Shown here one piece after another: positions 10,401 through 20,886 of a stretch of 64,000 nt of DNA. A program made the position numbers and the translations under genes. Origin of the DNA: Rickettsiella massiliensis 20B (lineage in GTDB: Bacteria > Pseudomonadota > Gammaproteobacteria > Diplorickettsiales > Diplorickettsiaceae); assembly GCF_000257395.1 (NCBI RefSeq), contig NZ_AJGC01000002.1, forward strand, positions 541,001-605,000. The letters run 5' to 3'. The stretch's first letter is position 1; each line of letters opens with the position of its first letter. Under the pieces are notes generated by a model. The model was given only the letters and a program-made list of their open reading frames with translations, had not been told where the DNA came from and did no database searches.

Positions 10401-11644
10401 ATGAATCTTTTCGCGTGTGGTCTTCGTTATGCAACCATTCCGTTGGCAGTACGTGAACAAGTGGTGTTTTCACCCGCGAGTATGGCGACGGCACTCCGCG
10501 AAATTAAACAACTGACCCAAGCCGAAGAAGTGGTTATGTTGTCGACTTGTAATCGTACTGAGTTTTATGGAGTGAACGGCCAAGTCACCGAGCTGTGCAA
10601 TTGGCTTTGCCAAACCAAACAGCTTTCTCCTGAATTATTACAAGACGCTTGGTATACGTATCACCATAATGCGGCGCTCCGCCATTTATTACGTGTGGCA
10701 AGTGGTCTTGACTCGGTTATTGTCGGTGAAGCACAAATTGTAGGTCAACTCAAACAAGCTTTTTTCTTGCTGAATCTTTAGGATTTGTCAAAACTCAATT
10801 ACGACCACTTTTAAACTACTTACTCAAAACCACGAAACAGATTCGTCAACAAACTGAAATTAATGCTCATCCTGTTTCATTGGGTTTTGCGGTGGTGCAC
10901 GCGGCCAAACAAATTTTTGCACGCCTGGCCGAAACACGCGTTTTATTAATTGGTGCGGGGGAAACCATTACTTTAGTCGCTAAACATCTTGTCTCTCAAG
11001 GGATACAGCATTTCTATGTCGCCAATCGAACACCTGAGCACGCTAAAAAACTAGTTCAAACGATTGGTGCGCAATTGATTTCGCTTGAACAAATTAACGA
11101 GCACATTCCCTATGTCGATATAGTGATTTCAGCGACAGCGAGTACTTCTCTCTTAATTACAAAACAAGTACTTGCAAGCACTTTAAAAAAACGACGACGG
11201 CGCCCCTTGTTTATCGCGGATCTTGCGGTGCCTAGTGATATTGAACCGGCCGTCAATCAACTCGAAGACGTTTATCTTTCTAGATTAGATGATTTCCAGT
11301 ATTGGATTCAAAAAAATCAGGCTTCACGCCGCACCGCGGCCATCGCGGCCGAAGCGTTTATTACTGAAAAAGTAGCGGATTACCGGCGTTTAGAAAAAAA
11401 TAAAGAAGCTTCGTTGCTTATAAAAGCTTACCGCCAACAAGCGAAACAGGATTCCGAACAAGAGCTTAATCAGGCTTTTTCTTTACTTAAAAAAGGATTT
11501 CCAGCAGAAGAAGTCCTCAAACGTTTTAGTTATCGGCTGACTAATAAATTACTTCATATTCCAAGTGTTGCGTTGCGTAATGCAACTTTATCGGATCAAA
11601 AGGAAACGCTGCATGCGATGACCGAACTTTTAGAAAAAAAGTAA
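10401..11644 (+). CDS. hemA: Glutamyl-tRNA reductase, one frameshift
   Basis: First committed enzyme of the C5 haem pathway; it reduces glutamyl-tRNA to glutamate-1-semialdehyde using NADPH. The catalytic Cys50 sits in STCNRTE, and SVIVGEAQIVGQLKQAF matches the tRNA-recognition and catalytic region. The NADPH-binding domain starts VLLIGAGETI, and a C-terminal dimerisation helix follows. A single T is missing in the run at 10760-10766, after which the other frame reads LAESLGFVKTQ. It begins 6 bases after prmA. It is uncoupled from prfA-prmC, with which hemA is grouped in many gammaproteobacteria. Confidence 0.94.
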
Positions 11645-11672
11645 AGGTTATGAAATGCCCGTGCTTTTTTAG

Positions 11673-12970
11673 CTTAGAGCTAAGTTATTTTTTGATAAAA
11701 TTAAAAGTATCCATCAAAAGGGAAACAATAGCTTTTATGCCTTGCAAAGCACAGATAAGCCGGTAGAAAGTATTATTAACGATTATCCTGAAATAGCGAA
11801 TAAACTAAAGATGTATATCGTTGTTCACTTACCTTTAAAAAATGAAACCATTACCATTGGAAATGGAAATTATAATGTTCTCTATAATAATCCGTATTAT
11901 ATTGGAAACGGTGGTGAAAATATTTTTCGTATCACTTCTGGTATGAAATTTTAGATAAGGGTCATTTACCTATTCCTGAGATCATCCTGTACGATGTTGA
12001 TGTGGGAAATTTAATTAATACCTTAGATTTAACGGAAATAAGGACGCAACTTGAAAAAGATTTAGAGTTGAAAATTGAAGCACAAATACATTCATCAGAT
12101 CATGATCTCTTAATAAATTTATTCTCGACTGAGCAAGCAGAATATACATTCGTAACTGTTCGCTTGAAGGATGCTTGGCGAACTCATTGGTATAAAAGGT
12201 TACATATTATTTTAAATCATGTGACCATGGAATTAAAAGGCTTAGATTTAAAACCATTACCATTACAATTTAGCCGGGATAAGGAAATTATAGTTATTTT
12301 TCCTGAAGATATAGAAGAAGAAAACGAATTAATGATTGATAAAAAATCTGGAAATTATCATTTTGCACGTTCAGGAAATAATTTAGTGATTACAAATGCC
12401 TTCGATCAGAATATCACAATGCGTGCACAGCGTTTTACATTATTATTAATTCAGTTTTATGAAATACTGAAAATAGAAACTTTACCTATAAGATTTATAG
12501 ATAAAGAGATCTTTATAAACAGTGAAATACAAAGAATAATAAATGCCCCGCTGTTAGAAGAAAAAATCGCTGAGTATAAACAAGCAGGTTACCGTGTATT
12601 ATTGAATCGTACGACAAAATTTCAGCGAAATCGTCGTTTTTTTTCTCGAGAAAAAGAAAATATCTCAAATTTAGCAATAAGCTTGTTTAGCCCAATTGGT
12701 CAGATTGTAGGCTGGGTAAAAGAACAGGGCCGTCAGTTTCTCTCCAGAGTAATCCCGGGAGGGTATCAAAGTTCTCCAGAAGCCCCCACGCCAATTTATA
12801 AACAGCTAATATTAGAACATTTACAACACACTAAAAGCGATGGAGATAAAAAGCATAATAGAAGTTTTGTTCGAGACGACAATTATAACAACTGGATAGG
12901 CAGTCTATATTTACTGAAGTATGTATTACATTATCTAGGTTGGAGTTCTTTCATGCATGAATCGAATTAA
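11673..12970 (+). pseudogene. Disrupted hypothetical gene
   Basis: I do not recognise this gene. Two open stretches, 11673-11954 and 12002-12970, join if one frameshift near 11942 is allowed (text then reads EILDKGHLPIPEIILYD). No ATG or GTG start with a ribosome-binding site is visible at the 5' end; a TAG at 11670 bounds it. The inferred product is about 430 residues, hydrophilic, without signal peptide. A segment near 12640-12760 is Arg/Lys-rich (TTKFQRNRRFFSREKEN). Low GC sets it apart from hemA upstream. Effector relic or unknown accessory protein. Confidence 0.45.
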
Positions 12971-13126
12971 TCAGGTGAAACGTAGGCGAGCTTACCCGCA
13001 TACTGATATTGATTCATTGGATCTACTCGAGCAACGCGTAAAAAAGTGCTAGCGAGTTATGAAGTGATTGATGATCAGAATTGTAATGAGCAGGTTGTGT
13101 TGTATTCAGATGAAATGGGGGTCTAA
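12957..13126 (+). pseudogene. Hypothetical short frame, probably the tail of the preceding disrupted gene
   Basis: Reads MNRINQVKRRRAYPHTDIDS and continues, after one missing base in AAAAA near 13040, as VLASYEVIDDQNCNEQVV to a TAA at 13124. It overlaps the end of the preceding frame by 14 bases, so it may be its true C-terminus in another frame. No family recognised. Confidence 0.35.
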
Positions 13127-13445
13127 GGTTAACTCAGATAGTTGGGTGACGACAAAGCAGGCGGATAATCGAGCGATATTTTTTTCACAATCCTCCGCGC
13201 AGAATGATTCACGGATGCTTGTTTCACGAGCAGCTTGCCCATTGATCAGGGAAAACTAAATAGTCGGTGAAAGTTGGATTGTGTCTATAGTCGTCTAGTA
13301 ATCGTTTTTTCGTGGCGAGTGAATTGTGTTGAATAAAGAAATCACTCAACATATAGCAAGGTAAAAATTTGGATACTTGGAGTGTATGGGTTTTAAACAA
13401 GCGGGAAGAGAGTTTTGTATAAGTATTTGATTTAATAATATTTTT
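13127..13445. other. Intergenic region, nothing recognised
   Basis: About 320 bases between a disrupted gene and the tRNA-Met gene. No start/stop pair with coding character, no strong hairpin and no repeat were found. Confidence 0.5.
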
Positions 13446-13522
13446 TGGTGGCTATGGGTGGGCTCGAACCACCGACCCCAGCATTATGAGTGCTGTGCTC
13501 TAACCTGCTGAGCTACATAGCC
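13446..13522 (-). tRNA. tRNA-Met (CAT), elongator type
   Basis: On the minus strand the sequence folds as a full cloverleaf. The acceptor stem is GGCTATG/CATAGCC and the D-arm is TAGCTCAGCAGGTTAGAGC. The anticodon arm is CAGCA-CTCATAA-TGCTG with anticodon CAT. The T-arm contains GGTTCGAGCC, and CCA is encoded at 13446-13448. It closely resembles the E. coli elongator tRNA-Met (GGCTACGTAGCTC and CACTCATAATG) rather than the initiator or the AUA-reading isoleucine tRNA. Confidence 0.95.
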
Positions 13523-13534
13523 AAAGAGGCGCCT

Positions 13535-13564
13535 ATTGTGCGCAAGGTCAGGCAAGTCTGTCAA
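13535..13564 (-). promoter_or_regulatory. Promoter of tRNA-Met
   Basis: On the minus strand a perfect TTGACA (-35, 13559-13564) is followed after 18 bases by CACAAT (-10, 13535-13540). A GC-rich discriminator lies between it and the tRNA start at 13522. Confidence 0.6.
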
Positions 13565-13577
13565 GTTTAAAACCAAT

Positions 13578-13602
13578 AAAAAACCACCTGGAGTGGTTTT
13601 TT
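13578..13602. terminator. Bidirectional intrinsic terminator
   Basis: A 10-base stem (13578-13587 with 13593-13602, core CCAC/GTGG) has a CTGGA loop and A and T tracts on either side, so it can work on both strands. On the minus strand it may end a transcript read from the fis side toward tRNA-Met. Confidence 0.65.
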
Positions 13603-13854
13603 ATATAAAAAAGTTGTCATTCAGGTGAACCTATGGCGCACAAAAAATAGCTCATTGTTCATAAGCTACACCATGCATATGAGTGGAAACACCAGAATAA
13701 TTTATTCTGACAGCGTAACACCGAATCTTTCCTTATTATTACAATTTTAGTTAAAGGCCATGAGGCCATTTTTTGGTAGAGAAGCAAAAAATCATAAATT
13801 TTTTGTTGTTGTTTTTGATGAATAAGAAAAGAGCTGAACAGAGTATAGCGTTAA

Positions 13855-14151
13855 TTACGCGAGATCATATTGTTTTAGTTTTTTACGTAAAGTCCCCCGA
13901 CTAATACCAAGCAAAAGAGCGGCTTTTGTTTGATTTCCACGAGTTTGTTGTAAAACAACATCTAATAAGGGTGATTCGACTTCAGCGAGGACCAGCTCAT
14001 AAAGATTGCAGGGTAAAGTTCCTTCTAGTTGTGAAAAATAATTTTCGAGTGCTTGCTCTACACAGGTTCTCAAGGGTTGCTGCGGCATACCCGTGCTGGG
14101 GACCTGGATAGGAAGAACGGGAAGTTGATCGAGTGTATTTTGCATATCCAT
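13855..14151 (-). CDS. fis: DNA-binding protein Fis
   Basis: Nucleoid protein and growth-phase regulator that bends DNA at rRNA, tRNA and many other promoters. The start at 14151 ([13 protein letters not shown]) gives 98 residues, exactly the E. coli length, and has AAGGAT just upstream; a longer in-frame start at 14217 is less likely. The central [15 protein letters not shown] and the C-terminal helix-turn-helix [20 protein letters not shown] match Fis strongly. It is monocistronic here, divergent from dsbD, with a long AT-rich upstream region that may carry its own control sites. Confidence 0.95.
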   Translation of the reverse strand: MDMQNTLDQLPVLPIQVPSTGMPQQPLRTCVEQALENYFSQLEGTLPCNLYELVLAEVESPLLDVVLQQTRGNQTKAALLLGISRGTLRKKLKQYDLA

Positions 14152-14461
14152 TATCCTTTGATTCTTGACTAGGTCAGAGGAGCTCCCATGATATATGAGG
14201 GGGGCTTTGGCGCTCAACCTAGACTTTAAGAAAAGCTTGAAAAAATAGGAAGTTATCTAATAATAATTATTATCAATTTAGATTATAATTTATATTATAA
14301 TAGCGCTATTTTATCGATTTAAGGGTAAAATAACGATATTTAAATAATAAAAAGCATTCATTCGACCTAAATTAGGGCAGGGAAAGGTACAGTTCCTCCT
14401 AAAAACATGTTAGGCTCGGAACCATAGAGTAAAGATTCAACTTGTTTCTGAGACAAGTTCA
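14152..14461. other. AT-rich divergent region between fis and dsbD
   Basis: About 310 bases that must hold the fis promoter (leftward) and the dsbD promoter (rightward). A Fur-box-like palindrome lies at 14256-14274 and is listed separately. No other element is clear. Confidence 0.5.
14256..14274. promoter_or_regulatory. Possible Fur-box-like palindrome
   Basis: TCTAATAATAATTATTATC matches 15 of 19 positions of the classical Fur consensus and is nearly palindromic. The surroundings are so AT-rich that chance is a serious alternative. Confidence 0.2.
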
Positions 14462-16277
14462 ATGAAAGAGGAGGGCTATGTTTTGTTTTCTTATCAAAAA
14501 GTAAGCAAATTTTGGTTTGCAAAGAGTGCATCAACCTTAAAAACAGGCAGTAAGTGGTTGGGACTCCTCTTGTGTTTGACATCGCTGGTTTCACCGAGCG
14601 ATGCAAAAAACCCCTTGCCAGTTGATCAAGTTTTTCAAGTTGTGGTCAAGCCATTAAGTTCGGAAAGTGTCGAGGCGCGGTGGGCGATTAAACCGGGTTA
14701 TTATCTGTACCGTGATAAAATTCATTTTCAGAGCAAACAGGCAAAAATTAAAGCGGTGGTTCTGCCGAAGGGGTTAGCAAAACATAATCGATTTTTAGGC
14801 GATTATCAGGTTTATCAAAATCACGTAACCGCGGTTATTAAGTTTACAAAATCTATTCCAGCTCATTTACCACTGACTATAGAGTATCAAGGATGTGCTG
14901 CGGCGGGATTTTGCTACCCACCTGTGAAAAAACGATCCAAGTGGTGACATCTGTCCCTAAAAAGCAGAATAAGATCGCTTCCCCATCCTCTCCTCCAGTG
15001 AAAGCCGCGCTCGTGGCGGCTGCGCCGACTTCCGCCGCTGCAGTGGCGAATCCAAAAATGGTTTCTCCAACCCCCCTCACTTCACCATCGGACACCACTA
15101 AAAAAACAGCACATCAACAATTAACAGAAGATATGAGTGGTGAACAAAGCAAGGCGATGAAGCTCTTAGCTGGAAATAATCTTGGTTTAATTTTAATCGG
15201 TTTTTTTGGTTTTGGTTTGTTATTATCTTTTACCCCCTGTGTCTTACCCTTGATCCCGATTTTATCAGCTATTATTTTAGGTCAAAAGCAACTCAATACA
15301 ACCAAAGCCTTTACTTTGTCTCTCACCTATGTGTTGGCTATGGCCTTGACCTATGCGCTTGCAGGAGTCTTTGCAGGGTTAGCCGGGAGTTACTTACAAG
15401 CTTTTCTACAAAACCCTTGGGTGATTAGCGTGGTGAGCTTATTATTTGTCCTGCTCGCTTTTTCGCTATTTGGATTATACGACTTACGATTACCGACCCG
15501 TTGGCATGACAAATTAACTGAATTGACGAATCGCCAAAAAGGAGGCAATTATTTGGGTGTTGCACTGATGGGAGCACTCTCAACCTTGGTTATTTCGCCT
15601 TGTATTACGGCACCATTGGTGGGCGTGCTCACTTATATCGGTAATTCGGGTAGCCCAGTTTTAGGTGGTTTTTCCTTATTCATATTAGGACTCGGTTCAG
15701 GGGTTCCTTTGTTAATTATCGGAACGTCTGCTGGCAAATGGTTACCAAAATCAGGTCGATGGATGAATTGGGTTAAAATTGTGTTAGGTGTCATGATGTT
15801 AATGATGGCCGCCTGGCTATTGTTGCGTGTGATTCCTGTTAATGCAAAATCGTTTCATCTGACAAAATCGGCACAAACGACTTCTACCGATTCAGGTATA
15901 CAGGTTGAAGCGATTAAAAGCATTCCTGGATTGAATCAGGCGTTACTCAAGGCGAAGCAGAAAAACAAGTTGGTTATGTTAGATTTTTATGCGGACTGGT
16001 GTTTGTCCTGTAAAGAAATGGAGCATATCGTCTTTCCTATGTAAAGCGTTTTCTTTCGCGTTTTATTGTCTTACGTGTTGATGTGACCACCAATGATGGA
16101 TCCAGTAAGGCGATTGAAAAACGATTTAATGTGATTGCTCCACCTACATTTATATTTTTAAATCCAGAAGGACAAGAAATTCATAATACTCGTATTGTTG
16201 GGCAAATGGGGCCTCAAGCGTTTGCGGCGCATTTAAAGCGTGTTTTAGCGGCGAAGCGTGTGCATTCACCTAAATAA
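14462..16277 (+). CDS. dsbD: Thiol:disulfide interchange protein DsbD, two frameshifts
   Basis: Inner-membrane reductase that passes electrons from cytosolic thioredoxin to periplasmic disulfide isomerases and cytochrome maturation proteins. After a signal segment (WLGLLLCLTSLVSPSDA) comes the periplasmic alpha domain with CAAAGFC. The eight-helix core follows with the key Cys in FTPCVLPLIP and ISPCITAPLVG. The C-terminal thioredoxin-like gamma domain has WCLSCK. One A is missing near 14926-14932 (PVKKTIQV is restored by adding it), and a small loss lies near 16040 before YVKRFLSRF. A TTG at 14483 with GAGGAGG seven bases upstream is a plausible alternative start. The linker near 15000-15060 is Ala/Pro/Ser-rich. 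Confidence 0.93.
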
Positions 16278-16365
16278 TAAGCGACACAGAACTTTTTCTC
16301 GAAAATAAATGGCTGTGCACGGGGAAAGGGAGAAATATTTGAGTGACGATCAAGCCAAAAGCAGG

Positions 16366-17288
16366 TTAATTGGTGCATCGAGAGCGAGGCCATTGTAGAA
16401 AAATAATACTACCTAAAATGATGAGGATACCCGAACCCCTTCTGTCCATTGGGGGATGCGATGAAAGAAAAGAAAGTCCCAGAAAAGTGCCATAATTGGG
16501 ACGAGATACATCACCGCACTCGCACGGACAGCATCCCATTCGCGAATCAAATATAGGTAAATTAGCCAGCCGAGGGCTGTCGAAAAAATACCTAAGTAAA
16601 GAGCGGAAATAGCAATAATAGGATGCTGGGTAAAAATAGTCGAGCTGGGCCAAGATTCAAAAAAAAGAGTCAGTAAAAGAACAAAAATAAAACTTGCCCA
16701 ATGCTGATGGTAGATGTTGGTATAAACGTCTAATTTGAATGTAGTGTCACGCAGTAAATGTTGCGCAAGTAAACTACCTATGGCGTAACTGATAGCCATG
16801 AGTAAAATCGCAATCAGGCCTAAAACATCCGGTTGTAAGCCTTGTGTATCCAGCATCGGTCCAAAAATAACCGCTGTGCCAATCAGTCCCATGATTAATC
16901 CCACGCATTTGAGTGGCGAGATATCGCGTGTTTTTGGTGAAAATAAACCGAGCATAAAGGCCCAAAGGGGTACTGTTCCATTTAAGATACCGGCAAGACC
17001 GGGTGCAATGTGTTTTTCACCCCAAAATAACAAACTAAAAGGAATCCCTTGTGAAAATAAACCGGTTACCCAAAGTCGCCAACGTAGTGAGAAAGGAGCG
17101 TGTACAGGCTTACGTAAAAAGATAAGTAGGCCAATTAAAAAAAGTAAGGCAATCCCGATACGAAACATGGCCGATAATAAAGGAGGAATCCAAAGGACCA
17201 TGGCCTTAATTGCGACAAAAGAACCACTCCAAAAAATAGCTAATAATAAAAAGAGTAGGTAAGTTGATTTTTGAATGGAGCAGTCCAT
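16366..17288 (-). CDS. EamA/DMT-family transporter, one frameshift
   Basis: Integral membrane protein of the drug/metabolite transporter superfamily with about ten hydrophobic helices in two EamA repeats. Substrate unknown. Family features include the N-terminal FWSGSFVAIKAM and GLAGILNGTVPLWAFMLG, and a second repeat with SALYLGIFSTALGW and VPIMALFWDFLFF. A one-base break near 16440 changes the last helix from its proper reading (GSGILIILGSIIF) to a short false end. The true stop is near 16366. Its ATG is 2 bases past the parC stop on the same strand, so it is probably co-transcribed with parC. Confidence 0.85.
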
Positions 17289-17290
17289 AA

Positions 17291-19495
17291 TTAATCCGTA
17301 TCAACTGCGAGTTGATCGATGCGTTGTAAACCGCGAGGTAACTTATGACCTCGTTGTCCACGCTTTCCTTTATAGTTTTTTTAAGTCAGCGGCTTTCAGA
17401 GTGAGGCGACGTTTCCCTGCGCGTAACTCAAGCGTACTGTTTTGATGAGCTAAAAATAACCAGATCGACAACATATTCTTCACGAGTGGCTAACTGTTTG
17501 CTAGGAATTTGGATAATTTTATTGCCTTTGCCTCGAGGTAATTTAGGTAGTTCTTTTGCGGCAATGATTAATAAATAACCGGTATTCGTGACCACGGCAA
17601 TTTGATTGTTCTCTAAATCGGTAATGGAGCGAACCGGTAAGACTTGACTGGATTCGGGGCATTTTAACAGTGTTTTTCCACTACGATTTTTTGAGTACAG
17701 TGCATTCAGTTCGGTAATAAATCCATAGCCGGCATCCGAAGCGACTAAAACCAGTTGTTCTGATTCACCGGTGACCATTGTGATGAACTGCGTACCCACC
17801 GGTGGATTAAAACGGCTAGTGAGTGGCTCACCACTCCCACGTGCGGAGGGTAATGTATGAATGGGCGTCGAATAACTGCGACCTGATCAATAAAAGCCAC
17901 TAATTGACGACTATCTCCTTTAGCAACACTTTTTAACGAATCACCTGTTTTAAAGTTTAAGCCTCCCACATCAAAGTCATGTCCTTTTGCGGCACGGATC
18001 CAACCGCGGGTTGACAAAATCAGAGTCATGGCCTCCGCTGGGATCATTTCTACTTTCTGAAAAGCTTGCGCCGCTTGGCGAACAACTAAGGGTGATTGTC
18101 GTTCATCACCGAATTGTTCGGCATCTTTTTTAAGCTCAGTTCGCAGCAGTTGTTTTAATTGAGTTTTTGAACCGAGAATTTTTTGTAGTTGATCGCGCTC
18201 TTTGCTTAAATGCTTTTGTTCGGTGCGAATTTTAATTTCTTCTAATTTGGCTAATTGACGTAAGCGAATTTCTAAAATGGCTTCTGCTTGGGTGAGGCTC
18301 AGTGGGTAGCGGCGTATTAATTCGTCTTTGGGGGCGTCGGCTTCACGAATTAAGGCAATGACTTCGTCAATATGAAGATAAACGATCAGAAAACCTTCCA
18401 GTAAATGGAGGCGCGCTAAAATTTTTTCTAAACGAAAACCTAACCGTTTACGGACGGTTTCTTCACGGTAGGCCAGCCATTCTTGTAAAATAGTCGCTAA
18501 GTTCTTCACCTGAGGTCGGCCATCTAAACCAATCATGTTCAGATTGACACGATAGCTGCGTTCCAAATCGGTCGTTGCAAATAAATGATCCATCAGAGCC
18601 GGAATATCGACTTGACTGGAGCGCGGAACAATCACCAAACTGTCGGTTGTTCATGATCGGATTCATCACGGAGATCCTCAATCAGGGGTAATTTTTTTTC
18701 TCGAATTTGTTCAGCAATTTGTTCAATAATTTTTGCACCCGAAACCTGATAAGGCAGGGCTGTAATAATAATTTGTCGCTTTTCTTGATGATAAACGGCG
18801 CGAACTTGAATACTGCCTTTGCCTGTTTGATACATCGTTTCAATGTCTGCACGAGGCGTGATAATTTCTGCCGCCGTTGGAAAATCAGGTCCTTGTATAA
18901 ACTGACAGAGATCGGATAGGGAGATGGTCGAGTAAGTGAATACAGGCAGAGGCCACTTCACGAAGATTATGTGGCGGAATATCCGTGGCCATACCCACAG
19001 CGATGCCGCTGGCGCCGTTGAGTAAGATATTGGGTAGACGTGCCGGTAATAAGCGTGGCTCTTCTAAAGTGGCATCAAAATTCGGCGCCCATTCAACCGT
19101 ACCAACAGAGTTTGCGCATAAGGCGTCAAGCGAGATTCCGTATAACGCATGGCTGCAAAAGATTTCGGATCATCTTGTGAGCCCCAGTTGCCTTGCCCAT
19201 CAATCAATGGATAACGATATGAAAAAGATTGCGCCATCAGAACCATCGCTTCATAACAGGCGGATTCGCCATGAGGATGAAATTTACCTAAGACATCCCC
19301 CACCGTGCGCGCGGATTTTTTATACATGGCATAGATGATGCGACGTTGCACCGGTTTGAGTCCATCGCCAAGGTGTGGCAAAGCCCGATCTAAAATTACG
19401 TACATGGAATAGTCTAAGTACGCTTTTTCAGCAAAACGATGTAAGGGCTGATATTCTGTGCTAGCAGTCACTCGAGCTATTTTTGCTTTAACCAT
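17291..19495 (-). CDS. parC: DNA topoisomerase IV subunit A (ParC), several breaks
   Basis: Decatenating type II topoisomerase subunit. It is called ParC rather than GyrA because of [19 protein letters not shown] and the short beta-propeller C-terminal part. The active-site Tyr is in [10 protein letters not shown]. The quinolone-determining Ser and Glu (HGESACYE) are the wild-type residues. Breaks: about 11 residues lost in frame after RIIYAM; small losses near 19090 (before [10 protein letters not shown]), 18935 and 18635 (before [11 protein letters not shown]); and a shift near 17885, where the correct frame reads [15 protein letters not shown]. The end is the TAA at 17291 after IDQLAVDTD. 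Coupled to the downstream EamA gene. Confidence 0.92.
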
Positions 19496-19593
19496 AACAA
19501 CGTGGCCTCTCCAATAGATTTATGCAGTATAAAAGGCCTGTTCAATTTTACAATACTTCCATGGTACAGTTTATTTTCTTGTTGTACTAAATA

Positions 19594-20195
19594 TTATCCC
19601 CATTGCATCGTTAGGCTAAAAAAATGTTTGATGTCTATCCCTTGATTTGGCGGGTAGAGACCGGCATTTGAATAGTGAATGTAGTGATAACTGATCAGCC
19701 AATGCTGATTTTTATCTAAAGGGAACCCAATGCCAATTTGATCTTGAAAGGCAAAACGTCCTCCAAGGTGACGATGTCCCAATACAGATTGTTCTAAAAA
19801 ACTGGGCCCAATACCCAGTTCAATAAAGGGTGTGAAGAAGGAGTTTCCTTTAAACTGAAGCTTTAAAACAGGAGAAAGCGCAAAGATATGAATCGACTGT
19901 GGGTGATCGATGTACCTGGATCTGCTGGATTTGACGTGCCAGTGTGCAAAGCTTAAATCCCAATAGGGTTGTAAGGATAAATAAGGCAAAGAAAGGGAAA
20001 GCCAAGTTCCTTTTGTAAGGCAAATCGTTGTCCTTGAAGGCGATTAGGTTCTCCGTAGCCATAACCAATACGTATCCCCATGTCTCCCAATGAAGCGTGT
20101 GCCATTTCACAAAAACCAGCAAAGAGCAGCAGTCCCCCCGACAACAAGGTGGGCTGGACGATAAAAGTACTCTTTTTAAACGGTCTCGTTTTCAT
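19594..20195 (-). CDS. pagL: Lipid A 3-O-deacylase PagL-like, one frameshift
   Basis: Outer-membrane beta-barrel that removes the 3-O acyl chain of lipid A. It starts MKTRPFKKSTFIVQPTLLSG with a signal peptide ending near MAHA. The C-terminal half carries the PagL signature: FIELGIGPSFLE, GGRFAFQDQIGIGFP and the catalytic His-Ser pair in YIHYSNAGLYPPNQGI. A one-base break near 20005 separates the N-terminal strands; the repaired frame reads WLSLSLPYLSLQPYWD. Size (about 200 codons with the signal) fits the family. It is isolated between parC and rpmE and transcribed leftward. Confidence 0.82.
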
Positions 20196-20372
20196 AACCG
20201 ATGGACGAAATATTATTATTCAGCGCTTTATTTTTCTGAGGGACTTTGATTAGCGCGGTTCTTCATACAAACATCCTTTTTTGTTTAGAGGGCCATTTTT
20301 TATGTAAATTTGTTAAATCATAGGTAGGGAAGATAACATAAAATGGAAAATGATTCTCACCTGAGCAAACCT

Positions 20373-20401
20373 AAAAAAGTAGGCAAAAAGCCTACTTTTT
20401 T
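20373..20401. terminator. Strong intrinsic terminator without an assigned gene
   Basis: A 12-base stem (20373-20384 with 20390-20401, core GTAGGC/GCCTAC), an AAAAA loop and flanking A and T tracts. No protein gene ends nearby on either strand. It may end a small RNA starting near 20310 on the plus strand. Confidence 0.65.
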
Positions 20402-20454
20402 CTCTTTATTCAGCCTCTTTGACGGACTGTTGCAAAAGAAACTTCCAGACGAAA

Positions 20455-20483
20455 TTTTTTTTTAAGATTTGTTCTGTTATAAT
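20455..20483 (+). promoter_or_regulatory. Probable rpmE promoter with GC-rich discriminator
   Basis: A consensus TATAAT at 20478-20483 is followed directly by GCGCGCC, the type of discriminator seen in stringently controlled stable-RNA and ribosomal promoters. The -35 is poor (T-rich at 20455-20460). Confidence 0.5.
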
Positions 20484-20519
20484 GCGCGCCTAATTTCTTT
20501 ACAGGGGATATAAAAACGT

Positions 20520-20774
20520 ATGAAGCCCAATATTCATCCGGCCTATCAGTTAATTACCGTAACATGTAGCTGTGGTAATCACTTCGAGACGCGTTCAACA
20601 CTCAGTGACTCTTCACTTTCTATTGAAGTTTGTGCCAAATGCCATCCTTTTTACACTGGGAAACAGAAAATTGTTGATACCAGTGGGCGTGTTGATAAGT
20701 TCAAACAAAAGTATGGAAATCGCTCCGCAAAAATAACATCTGATAAATCTAGCGATACTGCTGAAGCTGCCTAG
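20520..20774 (+). CDS. rpmE: Ribosomal protein L31, zinc-binding type
   Basis: Small protein of the large ribosomal subunit. 84 residues, slightly longer than the usual 66-75 because of a Ser/Asp/Ala-rich tail (SSDTAEAA). Cys residues in CSCGN and [10 protein letters not shown] are those of the zinc-containing form, and [16 protein letters not shown] is the conserved C-terminal signature. Start ATG 20520 with AGGGG about 12 bases upstream. It is monocistronic. Confidence 0.95.
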   Translation: MKPNIHPAYQLITVTCSCGNHFETRSTLSDSSLSIEVCAKCHPFYTGKQKIVDTSGRVDKFKQKYGNRSAKITSDKSSDTAEAA

Positions 20775-20886
20775 TTTTTAATGCCTCGGGCTAGGCTTCG
20801 TCATTATAGAGATACTTTTCTACAAGTATCTTATTTTTGCACACACTTAGCCAATTCTACTAATTATTACAACGGCGGGGAGATTT

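Larger units (their letters stand above)
20196..20519. other. Divergent pagL/rpmE intergenic region with orphan terminator
   Basis: About 320 bases between two divergent genes, yet containing a strong intrinsic terminator at 20373-20401. That placement is unexpected unless a small RNA or leader is transcribed here. The rpmE promoter follows it. Confidence 0.5.

Noticed and set aside
14256-14274. Firm iron-regulation call for fis/dsbD from the Fur-like box
   Set aside because: Matches are all A/T in an AT-rich stretch and neither gene is a typical Fur target. Kept only as a low-confidence site.
16798-17262. Long plus-strand frame over the EamA transporter
   Set aside because: It lies entirely opposite a clear membrane transporter and has random-looking composition.
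18463-18681. Extra frame in the middle of parC as a separate gene
   Set aside because: It is one of the alternative frames exposed by the parC frameshifts; the protein text belongs to ParC in the repaired frame.
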